A DNA stretch of 56,968 bases from Pueribacillus theae. Lineage in GTDB: Bacteria; Bacillota; Bacilli; Bacillales; UBA6769. This document shows positions 1-8,437 of this stretch, piece by piece; the stretch's first letter is position 1; each line of letters begins with the position of its first letter. The notes under the pieces are model-generated. The model did no database searches and was not told the DNA's origin. It saw only the letters and a program-made list of their open reading frames with translations. Location of the stretch: assembly GCF_003097615.1 (NCBI RefSeq), contig NZ_QCZG01000024.1, forward strand, positions 1 to 56,968. Reading direction: 5' to 3'. A program made the position numbers and the translations under genes.

Positions 1-63
1 TAGCTTTTTTAAGATTTAATTTCCAATTCTCTAGTTTTCAGGTGTTGACATATTACCGCTGGG

Positions 64-1743
64 CTAAAATTGATAAACCTTATTCTTTTTGTTTAAAATA
101 TGAACTACAGCTTCTTCAAACTCTTCGTTTGTATAGTGTTCACCATCAAAACGTAAAAGAGACAGTATTTCCTTATCTTGAATTACATCTTTGATAATTG
201 TACGTATTTGTCCAGTTGCATTATATTCAGCAACTATAACTTTCTCTAGATTTGTTAAAGCCATTAATAATTCTTCCTGAGGAATAGGGACTAGTTGACG
301 AATTAACAAACCTTGAAATCCATCGTTATTTTTAACGAAATATTCAATCAACTCACCTATTGAGCCAGTTCCTATAATCATGATGGGTGCTTCACTGTTC
401 CCAATTCTTGTAAAATGCCGCTTGTAATCAATCTTATCTGCCTTTTGCAAGCGCCTCTTATGAAGCGTTTTTCTAATTTCCATAAAATTCGGTTCCATCC
501 AACCCCTTTCATCATGTTCATCACCACTTGCAACATATGCACCGCCTTTAATTCCAGGTATTGAACGTAGCGGAGGAGAATGATCTGCCTGTGGTTTATA
601 TCTTACATAAGATTCTATAGTAGTGTTTAAGTTAGTAAGGGTTGGGCCTCTGTCTACTTCCACACTTTGAAGGGCATTTTCGACTAATGACCAAGGAATA
701 GAAATATTTCTTACAGCAAGGTCAAGATCAAGTGCAATAATTACTGGACACTGATAATAGTCCGCTAAGTTTAGTGCTTCTTGCATTGTAACGATACAGT
801 CAATTATACTAGTTGGGGTTAACAAAATTCGAGCAAACTCCCCATGACCAGCATTTTTAAGATGCTGTAGATCACTTTGCTCGGTTTTTGTAGGCATACC
901 GGTTGAAGGTCCTCCACGTTGATTATCAATAATTACTAGAGGAATTTCTGTGGTAGCTGCATAACTTAACCCTTCTGTCATAAGAGCTAATCCCGGTCCA
1001 CTAGTCGCGACGAATGTTCTTTTACCTGCGTAGCTGCAACCAATTGCAGCATGAATGGCAGCAATTTCATCTTCTACTTGATAGGCTTGCCCACCAAGAG
1101 AAGGCAGCCATTTAGAGAGATTTTCTAATATTTCTGATGCAGGAGTAATGGGATAACCATAGTAATGCCTCACATCACCAGAAATAGCTCCTAAACTCAA
1201 TGCATCATTCCCAGAGATTGTAATATTATTTGAATTTAAATTAATTAAGGGGACTTCTGTTTCAACTTGTTTTCCTAATTTATATCCTTCTCTCAGCAAT
1301 TTTAAATTTGATTCACTCCTAAATTTAACCATTACTTCCTTCTCAATATAATCAATATGAATTCCTAAATATCCGGAAATAACCCCTACGCACCAAACGT
1401 TATAGCCAAGGTTAGGTACCTCAAATTGGTTTCCACTAAGCAACGTTGTTGCCTTAGACGAACCGAACATCATTTTATTATCTTTTATTCTTAGTTTATA
1501 ATTGTCTACACCTTGATTATCCCAAACTATTGCAAGATCTATTTTTTCAATTCTTGGTAGGGGTGTCTGGCTATCTTTTTCAGATATATAAATCTCAAAT
1601 GATGTGTAACCACCACGAATAATGGTTGAAAAATCCCTCCATGAACGGTGTGAATAACCAAGTGAATTAACAACAGAGGAAATAATCTCTCCAGCAGTTT
1701 CTATTCCTTGTCCTGTTAAACCGGCTATTGCAATACTCTTCAT
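64..1743 (-). CDS. korA: 2-oxoacid:ferredoxin oxidoreductase, alpha subunit (fused gamma-alpha)
   Basis: Cytosolic enzyme subunit that oxidatively decarboxylates a 2-oxoacid to acyl-CoA with ferredoxin as electron acceptor. The N-terminal ~170 residues are the gamma (POR) domain, starting with a GLTGQGIETAG nucleotide-binding-like loop. From about residue 180 follows the pyrimidine-binding domain with GYPITPASEILE, a glutamate-containing VEDEIAAI stretch and the ATSGPGLALM motif typical of KorA/PorA. Length (~560) fits the fused gamma-alpha form. An ATG 9 bases further upstream abuts the Shine-Dalgarno AAAGG, so the ATG at 1743 is preferred. It lies 29 bases downstream of a ferredoxin gene in one operon; the beta subunit (korB) should lie beyond the left edge and is not visible. 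Substrate (2-oxoglutarate, pyruvate or branched-chain acid) cannot be decided. Confidence 0.87.
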   Translation of the reverse strand: MKSIAIAGLTGQGIETAGEIISSVVNSLGYSHRSWRDFSTIIRGGYTSFEIYISEKDSQTPLPRIEKIDLAIVWDNQGVDNYKLRIKDNKMMFGSSKATTLLSGNQFEVPNLGYNVWCVGVISGYLGIHIDYIEKEVMVKFRSESNLKLLREGYKLGKQVETEVPLINLNSNNITISGNDALSLGAISGDVRHYYGYPITPASEILENLSKWLPSLGGQAYQVEDEIAAIHAAIGCSYAGKRTFVATSGPGLALMTEGLSYAATTEIPLVIIDNQRGGPSTGMPTKTEQSDLQHLKNAGHGEFARILLTPTSIIDCIVTMQEALNLADYYQCPVIIALDLDLAVRNISIPWSLVENALQSVEVDRGPTLTNLNTTIESYVRYKPQADHSPPLRSIPGIKGGAYVASGDEHDERGWMEPNFMEIRKTLHKRRLQKADKIDYKRHFTRIGNSEAPIMIIGTGSIGELIEYFVKNNDGFQGLLIRQLVPIPQEELLMALTNLEKVIVAEYNATGQIRTIIKDVIQDKEILSLLRFDGEHYTNEEFEEAVVHILNKKNKVYQF

Positions 1744-1772
1744 TTTTTTCATCCTTTCATTGTAAATAATAC

Positions 1773-2054
<282 letters not shown>

Positions 2055-2103
2055 TTATAATATAAATTTGTAAAAAGTTGCCTTTGATTCACCTTCCTCA
2101 ATT

Positions 2104-2156
2104 AATATCTGATATCTGATACATCAGATATTAATGTAATTATTCTGTATTGTCAA
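2104..2156 (-). promoter_or_regulatory. Promoter and GntR-type operator of the ferredoxin-kor operon
   Basis: On the minus strand, TTGACA (2151-2156) and TAATAT (2128-2133) are separated by 17 bases. Overlapping and just downstream of the -10 is the perfect inverted repeat TATCTGAT / ATCAGATA (2113-2120 / 2123-2130, 2-base centre), with an extra ATATCTGA half-site at 2105-2112. The position suggests a repressor site, most simply for the GntR/FCD regulator encoded at 3876, which I infer was divergent to this operon before an IS element inserted between them. Confidence 0.6.
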
Positions 2157-2449
2157 TAAATTTTTGCTAAAAGTTTAAACTTGTTTTCCTAAATTTTCTT
2201 TTTTATATTGATATATATTCATACTTGCCATTAATCTCTATATAAAACCTTTGTATTTTCGGTGACATATAAAAGAGGTTAGTTTAATTAGTAGTTTAGT
2301 ATGAAAGGATGGAGGAATAGGTCATATGGAAAAAATAGGCATTACAAAATAAGCTTATTGTAAAAGTGGGCTTGGAAAAAATTGTATTAACTTAAAACTA
2401 TCAAGTATATATACACTTATCGGGGATTTGATAACCTAGGGTTTCAAGG

Positions 2450-3580
2450 TATCGAATTGCCATGTTCTCCGTGATCTGTGGTGCATAAGTTGGTTTTGAT
2501 TTGGAGTCAAGCTTGTATAATTCCTCGTTAAATGTCTCATTCTTATCTAGCATATGGTAAATGCACATAAGTTACTTATGTGCAATAAAATAATCGCTTT
2601 TTTGTGACCTCGACGTTTCTTGATTTGTTCATAATGGATTTTGAAGTAAAGACATGTTTTACTCTGAATAGCGTCATTGGCACATTGTACTAGTAATGGC
2701 TTAATGTAAACGCCTACCCGTGAAATACGTACTGATTTCTTCTTTCCGGCATTTTCATTGTTTTGTGGTGTAAGCCCTACCTAGGAACATAGATGTTTAT
2801 CAGAAAGAAACTCGGACATATCAATACTGGTTTCACCAAGAATACCAATAGCTGTAAAGATATCTTTGATACTTGGTAAGGATAAAATTAATTCAATTTG
2901 TGACATGTAGGCTGAACTAATTTTAAAACAACAGATTCAATATCGGCGATATGCTTTTCAATTCATTCTGTCAATATGGTCATTTTATCGGCTTATGGCT
3001 CCGTCAAATTCCCTTGAATGGATTATACAATGGTGTCTGTTTTATTTTTCCTCTGTGTGGCATTGATGAAACATCGAAATCCGTATCATCAGGATGTCAA
3101 GAATATGATGAATAATTCGTATATAACTAATGCCAAAAGTATCCGAAAATACATCTGAAATCATAATGTTGGATACAGTAAGAGAATTTTGAGCGCGATT
3201 TTTTCCCTGACTTAAAGTTGATGAGTTTAAACCGATATCGTATAAAATCTCAAATTTGACGAATGGGCAGGGGGTATAATCAAAGCCAAATCGAATCTTT
3301 TTTATTGATTTTCTTGGCCGCGAATATCCTTGACATATTTGGGGTTAGCGACGACAACCTCACAGTCGTGCTCCAAAATATTAAACACAGGGTGTCAATA
3401 CTTTAGACTCCATACAGACAAGTTTGCAAGATTGGGATTTCAGCCGGTGAAAGTTGAAAATTGTTTTTGGTTGGTATTCCGTATCCCCGATTGGTTCGTC
3501 GTACCGACCATTGCAATAACAAATTTTTTGTGGATGTTAATTCCACAGCAAATAGGGTAAACAATTTTGAGTATAAACAT
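2450..3580 (-). pseudogene. IS110-family transposase, decayed relic
   Basis: Reading the minus strand across all frames recovers a DEDD recombinase in pieces. The N-terminus carries GINIHKKFVIAMVG, with the catalytic Asp of the usual GIDIHKK changed to Asn. Then come EHDCEVVVANPKYVKDIRG and AQNSLTVSNIMISDVF-like segments, and near 2900-2650 the C-terminal Transposase_20 part (LPSIKDIFTAIGILGE, then VGLTPQNNENAGKKKS, then RISRVGVYIKPLLVQ). At least five frameshifts or stops break the frame, so it is inactive. It lies between the ferredoxin operon and its likely regulator. I could not define exact element ends. Confidence 0.8.
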
Positions 3581-3609
3581 AACCCCATAAAGTTTATAGT
3601 GAATAAAGC

Positions 3610-3785
3610 AAACATTGACAGTTTGCCATAATAAACGGGAATTGTTTATACAATGATTATTTTACGTGCTTGATGGCACACTTATTTTACTTGAAGATGG
3701 CAAACGGCACATCTTAATATAAGGGCAGTATGAAAACTGCACCACTCACCTCCCCATGCTCTGTAGTGTATCTGCTTATCCAAAT
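3610..3785 (-). ncRNA. Possible bridge-RNA region of the IS110 relic
   Basis: This is the non-coding DNA directly upstream of the recombinase relic, where IS110 elements encode their bridge RNA. Read on the minus strand it holds two stem-loops: GTGCAGTTTTCATACTGCCC (about 3722-3743, arms GCAGT/ACTGC) and AAGATG...CATCTT (about 3697-3716). Assignment rests on position and foldability, not on a covariance match. Confidence 0.3.
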
Positions 3786-3875
3786 ACATTATACAACTAT
3801 TAGCAAGGTTGGAGAGATTTTCTCTTTCATTAAATTTTTGTGCCTTGAGTACAACGAAAGGAATGAAAATTAAGT

Positions 3876-4532
3876 ATGGAAACTGATAATAAATTCGATA
3901 ACCGAAATTTGAACGAAAAAATTTATTTCTACTTAAGAACTAAAATTATCAACAATGAATTAAAACCCGGAACAAGGATAGATTATAATGAGTTCTCTAT
4001 GGAACTTGGAGTTAGCAAGACCCCCCTCCGTGATGCTTTTCATCGTTTACAACAAGATGGGTTAGTTGAAGTCAGAAGTCGTTCAGGCACCTTTGTTAGC
4101 ATCCCACAGGCTAAAGACATTGAAGAAATTTTTGATGTTCGAAAAGCACTTGAAAGACAAGCTATAGAATCAGCTTCTAAAAGAATCCCAAAGAAGAAAC
4201 TAAAAGAGTTATTTGAAAATGTGGAAATAGCTGAAAAGGCTATAAACAAAGGGAGTTTTCAAACCTTTTTTGAATCAGATCGACTTTTACATAAAACATT
4301 GGTACAGTACTCAGCTAATAGTCGTTTAATCAAAATTATGGAGTCCTTGGAAGCTCAAATTACTTGGATAGGAGTGATTATTGCAAATACATCAGAAAGA
4401 CCACGTCAAGCAAATGAAAGCCACGGAAAAATACTAACTGCTTTATTAAATTGTGATACAAAAACCGCCCAAGATCTAATGGAACAGCACATTGAAGAAA
4501 TTAAGCAAATGACTTTAGAAGATTTTTTATAA
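3876..4532 (+). CDS. GntR-family transcriptional regulator, FadR/FCD subfamily
   Basis: A 218-residue regulator. Residues ~12-75 form the winged helix (ELKPGTRIDYNEFSMELGVS, TPLRDAFHRLQQDGLVEV, RSGTFVS) and ~85-210 the all-helical FCD ligand domain (DVRKALERQAIESASKR, FHKTLVQ-like FESDRLLHKTLVQYS, ESHGKILTALL). FCD proteins usually sense organic acids. It is transcribed away from the ferredoxin-kor operon; a palindrome in that operon's promoter is its probable target. The IS110 relic between them is a later insertion by inference. Confidence 0.88.
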   Translation: METDNKFDNRNLNEKIYFYLRTKIINNELKPGTRIDYNEFSMELGVSKTPLRDAFHRLQQDGLVEVRSRSGTFVSIPQAKDIEEIFDVRKALERQAIESASKRIPKKKLKELFENVEIAEKAINKGSFQTFFESDRLLHKTLVQYSANSRLIKIMESLEAQITWIGVIIANTSERPRQANESHGKILTALLNCDTKTAQDLMEQHIEEIKQMTLEDFL

Positions 4533-4550
4533 TTACCTTTTCACAAATTA

Positions 4551-4686
4551 ATACCGTACAAGCCAAGACAATGCCGCTGCAAGCGAGGAGCAGCTTGCCA
4601 TGATGGAAGAAATCGCATCGTCCGCCCAAGCTCTAACACGTCTCGCAGATGAAATGGCCGATATGGTAAGAACGTTTAAATTATAA
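4551..4686 (+). pseudogene. 3' fragment of a methyl-accepting chemotaxis protein
   Basis: An open frame without a start codon encodes SQDNAAASEEQLAMMEEIAS, then SAQALTRLADEMADMV, then RTFKL and a stop at 4684-4686. This is the classic extreme C-terminus of a Bacillus chemoreceptor (EEQLASMEEI..SAQAL..LAEEL). Only ~44 codons remain; everything upstream is missing and unrelated sequence joins at about 4545, just after the GntR stop. It marks a deletion or recombination junction. Confidence 0.75.
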
Positions 4687-4734
4687 AGCGAGGCTCCTAT
4701 ATGGCATGTTACGAAACTTCGTGAAAATGATGGA

Positions 4735-4755
4735 AGCCGCACAATACGTGCGGCT
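4735..4755 (-). terminator. Terminator-like hairpin after the DUF1540 gene
   Basis: Perfect arms AGCCGCAC / GTGCGGCT (4735-4742 / 4748-4755) with a 5-base loop, 12 bases beyond the stop at 4768. There is no long U-tract, so efficiency is uncertain. Confidence 0.5.
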
Positions 4756-4767
4756 GCTTCTTCCCAA

Positions 4768-4923
4768 TTAATGGACCTTTTTCTCGAACGTTTTGCAATC
4801 AGTCTCCTTTACCGTTTCGGCTTCATATACATGTGATGTAATGAATATTTTATCTGCATCACATTTGTTGCCTTCAACCCAATATTTACATGTGTCGACA
4901 TCACATAACACATCTTTCGCCAT
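4768..4923 (-). CDS. DUF1540 small Cys-rich protein
   Basis: A 51-residue protein beginning MAKDVLCDVDTCKYW, with four cysteines (7, 12, 21, 43) spaced as in DUF1540, a family of small probable metal-binding proteins. The ATG at 4923 follows AAAGAGGTG; the longer frame to 4962 has no ribosome-binding site. A SigB-type promoter lies upstream. A close paralogue is encoded 170 bases away on the same strand. Confidence 0.82.
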   Translation of the reverse strand: MAKDVLCDVDTCKYWVEGNKCDADKIFITSHVYEAETVKETDCKTFEKKVH

Positions 4924-4984
4924 GGTTTTCACCTCTTTAAAAATTAGTTTAAGATAAGACAAGGGCTAGCACCTGTATCTTTTT

Positions 4985-5010
4985 ATTCCCGCTGGAGCTT
5001 ACAGTTAAAC
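4985..5010 (-). promoter_or_regulatory. SigB-type promoter of the DUF1540 gene
   Basis: Minus strand GTTTAA (5005-5010), a 14-base spacer and GGGAAT (4985-4990) fit the Bacillus SigB consensus GTTTAA-N12-14-GGGWAW, about 60 bases before the start codon. Confidence 0.6.
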
Positions 5011-5064
5011 TTTTTTTAAACGTGTTGAAACCATGGCGATTAATTAAATTAATATGTAAAATTT

Positions 5065-5086
5065 AAGCCGTGCACAAGCACGGCTT
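5065..5086 (-). terminator. Hairpin after the second DUF1540 gene
   Basis: Perfect 9-bp stem AAGCCGTGC / GCACGGCTT with an ACAA loop, 10 bases after the stop; followed on the minus strand by AAATTTTA. Confidence 0.6.
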
Positions 5087-5095
5087 TAAAATAAA

Positions 5096-5248
5096 TTAAT
5101 GAACAGGCTCGAATGTTTTACAATCGGTTTCTTCTGTTGTCTCTGGATTTTTCACCTGTTTCACAACATAGATTTGATCTGCGTTACACTTGTTTCCATC
5201 TCCCCAAAAGGTGCAAGTATCCACTTCACAAAGGACGTCTTTTGCCAA
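5096..5248 (-). CDS. DUF1540 small Cys-rich protein, TTG start
   Basis: A 50-residue paralogue of the 4768-4923 product, beginning (M)AKDVLCEVDTCTFWGDGNKC and ending ETDCKTFEPVH, with all four cysteines conserved. The start is TTG at 5248, preceded by AAAGGGGGTGG at 7-8 bases, a strong site; the lack of ATG makes it easy to miss. The two copies differ mainly in the segment after Cys21, so the duplication is not very recent. Confidence 0.8.
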   Translation of the reverse strand: MAKDVLCEVDTCTFWGDGNKCNADQIYVVKQVKNPETTEETDCKTFEPVH

Positions 5249-5398
5249 TTCATCCACCCCCTTTCCACTAGGTTTAGCGGATAAGAAACGGACTATTCGG
5301 TTTCAACTTTGCCGCTTTTTAATCAATCTGGTAGTTTTTCACAAGAAAATGCCCTAAGATAAGGAGTAGGGAATTTTTTTAATAAAGGGGACTTTTAC

Positions 5399-6532
5399 AT
5401 GCATACAAAACATAAACAGATAACGATGAGTCCTAATCATGACCCTTGGGAAGCTTATTTAGACGTAGAACAATTTGGGGAAATGAAGCTGTCGAATATA
5501 GAATTTACAACCACGACTATTTGCAACATGCGCTGTGAACATTGTGCAGTTGGCTACACACTCCAGCCAAAAGATCCTGAAGCTTTGCCTCTTTCACTTC
5601 TAATAAAGCGTTTGGATGAAATCCCTTTTTTGCGTTCATTCAGTATTACAGGCGGCGAGCCTATGCTTTCAAAAAAGTCTGTGGACAATTATGTCATTCC
5701 ATTACTGAAATATGCACATGAGCGCGGCGCGAAAACACAGATCAATTCTAATTTGACGCTTCCAATTGAGCGGTACGAAACCATTTTGCCTTATCTTGAT
5801 GTTCTCCATATTTCTTACAATTATCATAGCGTTGATGACTTTGCCGAGATTGGGTTCGTTAACATGGATAGACAATTATCTCATACACATCGCACAGCTT
5901 ATTTTGAACGTATGGTGTATAATGCAAAAGCCTTATCAAGCCAAGGCGTATTTATTTCTGCTGAAACGATGATAAATAAGCGAACGTTGCCCCATCTTGC
6001 ATCGATCCACGAAGCGATCGTTGACATGGGGTGCAAGCGCCACGAAGTCCATCCGATGTATCCGAGCGACTTTGCGAGCGAACTAGAAACGGCCACACTT
6101 GATGAAATTCGAAAAGGGATTCATGAACTTCTTGATCACCGAAACGAAGATATATGGATGTTATTTGGGACATTGCCATTTTATGCTTGCAGTGAAGCAA
6201 AGGAAGATCTGATGTTAATCAAAAGGTTAAAGGAAGAAAAAAATGTAACCGTCAGAAACGATCCGGATGGCCGCTCAAGGCTTAACGTGAATATTTTTGA
6301 TGGTTCCATCATTGTTACAGATTTTGGTGATGAACCAAAGCTAGGCCATATCCAAACAACAAGCTTACCTGAAGCTTACGAAATATGGAGAGAAAGCAAT
6401 CTTGCAAAAAGCCTGCACTGCCACTGCCCTGCTGTGAAATGCCTTGGCCCAAATTCGCTCGTAAAAAATGCGTACTATAAAGAACATGATTTTAGCAAAA
6501 AAAGAGAAAAACTTACTATGATAACCAATTAA
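5399..6532 (+). CDS. yfkAB: Radical SAM/CxCxxxxC motif protein YfkAB
   Basis: Radical SAM protein of 377 residues. The [4Fe-4S]-SAM ligands are Cys42, Cys46 and Cys49 (CNMRCEHC), followed by the SAM-contact ITGGEP motif. The C-terminus has CHCPAVKC (Cys341, 343, 348), the CxCxxxxC signature that names the family and probably binds an auxiliary cluster. B. subtilis YfkAB is the single-gene counterpart; its substrate is unknown to me. The ATG at 5399 follows AAAGGGGA. Monocistronic, ending at a strong bidirectional terminator. Confidence 0.9.
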   Translation: MHTKHKQITMSPNHDPWEAYLDVEQFGEMKLSNIEFTTTTICNMRCEHCAVGYTLQPKDPEALPLSLLIKRLDEIPFLRSFSITGGEPMLSKKSVDNYVIPLLKYAHERGAKTQINSNLTLPIERYETILPYLDVLHISYNYHSVDDFAEIGFVNMDRQLSHTHRTAYFERMVYNAKALSSQGVFISAETMINKRTLPHLASIHEAIVDMGCKRHEVHPMYPSDFASELETATLDEIRKGIHELLDHRNEDIWMLFGTLPFYACSEAKEDLMLIKRLKEEKNVTVRNDPDGRSRLNVNIFDGSIIVTDFGDEPKLGHIQTTSLPEAYEIWRESNLAKSLHCHCPAVKCLGPNSLVKNAYYKEHDFSKKREKLTMITN

Positions 6533-6609
6533 AAAAACCCCGAGCTGAACTGTACCTCCAACTGTTAGTTCTGTCTAACAATAAAGTGCAGTTCAAACTA
6601 GGGGTTTTT
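6533..6609. terminator. Bidirectional terminator between yfkAB and ccdA
   Basis: AAAAACCCC (6533-6541) pairs with GGGGTTTTT (6601-6609), extended inside by CTGAACTG...CAGTTCA. It separates two convergent genes and has T-runs in both directions. Confidence 0.85.
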
Positions 6610-6611
6610 CG

Positions 6612-7322
6612 TTAAAATCCCATAAATCCTCCGAAAAGGTTATTTGTTAAAAAGGAGGTTAATTTCGTCATCCAACCGAAAAAGAGAAACACGCCCATCA
6701 CGATCATCATATAACCGCCGACTTTTACAATCTTATTGCTGAATTTTTTGATCCAATTCGTTTTTCCGATAAAGAACGCCAGCAAAAAGAACGGGATGGC
6801 GAAACCGAGTGTATAGACCATCATATAGAGAAGCCCTGACCCTGGATTTGTCATGCTAAGCGTAACGACCGCTGCAAGAATGGGGCCCATGCACGGTGTC
6901 CATCCAGCGGCAAAAGCGATGCCAATCAAACTGGATCCGATGTAGCCTGAAGGGCGATTGCGAAACTTATATGTGCTATCTTGCATCATAAATTTTGGCT
7001 GAATCGCACCAATGATGACAAGACCCATAAATACGATTAAAATGGCGCCGATTTGCCGGATAAGATCGCTGTATTTCGCGAATAATGTGCTAATAAAAGT
7101 CGTTGATAGCCCTAAGACGACAAATATGACAGAAAAACCGAGAAGAAAAAAAGCCGTATGCAAAATGGCCCGCTTTTGCAGCATGCCGTTTTTCTCTCTT
7201 AATTCCTCAACGGAAACACCCGTTATATACGAAAGAAAAGCGGGGTATAGCGGCAATGTACAAGGAGAGATAAACGATAGGACACCTGCTCCAAACGCCA
7301 AAAAGAGATTTAAATCTGCCAT
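6612..7322 (-). CDS. ccdA: Cytochrome c biogenesis protein CcdA (thiol-reductant membrane carrier)
   Basis: Polytopic membrane protein (236 residues, ~6 TM helices; B. subtilis CcdA has a similar length) that passes electrons from cytosolic thioredoxin to extracytoplasmic thioredoxin-like proteins. The two redox cysteines are visible in [16 protein letters not shown] and [14 protein letters not shown]. The ATG at 7322 has AAGGTG upstream and gives the normal N-terminus [13 protein letters not shown]; the longer frame to 7367 would overlap the ResA-like gene and lacks a ribosome-binding site. It lies ~50 bases downstream of that gene, its natural electron acceptor. Confidence 0.9.
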   Translation of the reverse strand: MADLNLFLAFGAGVLSFISPCTLPLYPAFLSYITGVSVEELREKNGMLQKRAILHTAFFLLGFSVIFVVLGLSTTFISTLFAKYSDLIRQIGAILIVFMGLVIIGAIQPKFMMQDSTYKFRNRPSGYIGSSLIGIAFAAGWTPCMGPILAAVVTLSMTNPGSGLLYMMVYTLGFAIPFFLLAFFIGKTNWIKKFSNKIVKVGGYMMIVMGVFLFFGWMTKLTSFLTNNLFGGFMGF

Positions 7323-7373
7323 GCAATCACACCTTTTTAGGGAATTCATAAATATTTCAACGTTCACATTGCA

Positions 7374-7901
7374 CTATGGCGTAATTTTCTCCATCATCTG
7401 TTGGATTTCAGCTTCTGTTAATCCTTTTGTCACGCGATCAACAACTTTACCATCCTTATCAATTAAAAAAGTGGCCGGGATCGGTTTAACGCCATACGCC
7501 TTATATACTTCCTCGCGTTCATCAAGCAAAATGGGGAAAGTTAAATCATAGCGCTCAACAAACTTTTGTGCTGTTAAAGAAGGTTCCCCTACATTGACAG
7601 CCAATATTTCAATCCCTTTTTCTTTAAATGTTTGATATTGATTGTCCATGAATGGCATTTCCTCTTTACACGGCGGACAATAAGTTGCCCAAAAGTTTAA
7701 AAAAACACCTTTTCCTTTATAATCACTTAATTGCACTGTTTTCCCGTCAAGTGTTTGCAATTGAAAGTTTGGGGCTGTGTCACCGGAATGAACGACTTTG
7801 CGATCGTTAAATACACTTGTAAAAATGGTGTAGCCAATTGCGGCGACAAGCACCAGTAAAATCGACGTGCGGATGAGCAAGCGCCTTTTCTTTTTTTCCA
7901 T
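7374..7901 (-). CDS. resA: ResA-like membrane-anchored thiol-disulfide oxidoreductase
   Basis: Extracytoplasmic thioredoxin-fold reductase of 175 residues with an N-terminal anchor (TM ~8-30). The active site is WATYCPPCKEE (Cys75, Cys78) and the cis-proline loop is KPIPATFLID. It reduces apocytochrome c haem-binding thiols (ResA) or spore-cortex targets (StoA); coupling to ccdA supports either, so the symbol is tentative. Two ATGs lie 6 bases apart; GGAGG is 7 bases from the one at 7901, which is preferred. Confidence 0.83.
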   Translation of the reverse strand: MEKKKRRLLIRTSILLVLVAAIGYTIFTSVFNDRKVVHSGDTAPNFQLQTLDGKTVQLSDYKGKGVFLNFWATYCPPCKEEMPFMDNQYQTFKEKGIEILAVNVGEPSLTAQKFVERYDLTFPILLDEREEVYKAYGVKPIPATFLIDKDGKVVDRVTKGLTEAEIQQMMEKITP

Positions 7902-8000
7902 CTCCATTCCTCCGTGCCATGTACAGACTATGATTAGTCTACACTTTAAATGTATAGAATTTGTGAAGAATTGAAAAATGTTTATGGTAGAGAAGCGAAA

Positions 8001-8039
8001 GAAAGAGTCTAATCGGCCGCAGCCTGATCAGTCTCTTTC
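8001..8039 (-). terminator. Terminator overlapping the 3' end of bdbC
   Basis: GAAAGAGTCT / AGTCTCTTTC (8001-8010 / 8030-8039), one T-T mismatch, followed on the minus strand by a T-rich CTTTCTTTC-type tract. It would separate bdbDC from the ResA-ccdA pair. Confidence 0.5.
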
Positions 8040-8437
8040 CTTAAATAAATCATGAAAACAGTGATTAGGCTAAACGCAACTAGCGATAAAAATGGGATTG
8101 TGATAAATCCAAGCCAGTTCATGTACTGGCCAGAGCATGGTATTCCATCCGTACATTGAATGACTTGATGAAACAGGGTTGTCTTTTGATGTAAATAATG
8201 AACGGCCGCCAGCGCGATCCCCAACATACTTAACGGGAGTGCATAAAACATCACATTTCGATCTTTTTTGTAGAACCCTATCCCTAAAATAACGAGAAGA
8301 GGATACATTAAGATGCGTTGATACCAGCACAATTCACATGGAACAAATCCTTTTATTTCACTAAAGTATAAGCTCCCAATGACAGCCACAATCGACACAA
8401 GCCAAGCCATCAGGCGAACAGTGTCAAATTTATTCAT
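8009..8437 (-). CDS. bdbC: Disulfide bond formation protein BdbC (DsbB family)
   Basis: Four-helix membrane quinone reductase of 142 residues that re-oxidises BdbD. The two redox pairs are Cys34/Cys37 (CELCWYQR) and Cys95/Cys101 (CTDGIPC), both intact. It overlaps bdbD by 4 bases (ATGA), showing translational coupling. In Bacillus the pair supports folding of exported disulfide proteins, competence pseudopili and cytochrome assembly. Confidence 0.93.
   Translation of the reverse strand: MNKFDTVRLMAWLVSIVAVIGSLYFSEIKGFVPCELCWYQRILMYPLLVILGIGFYKKDRNVMFYALPLSMLGIALAAVHYLHQKTTLFHQVIQCTDGIPCSGQYMNWLGFITIPFLSLVAFSLITVFMIYLRKETDQAAAD

Noticed and set aside
1-63. Possible start of korB at the left edge (a frame reading MSTPEN)
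   Set aside because: It stops after six codons and lacks a ribosome-binding site; korB may lie beyond the edge.
7012-7551. 179-codon plus-strand frame across ccdA and resA
   Set aside because: Shadow frame antisense to two clearly recognisable genes.
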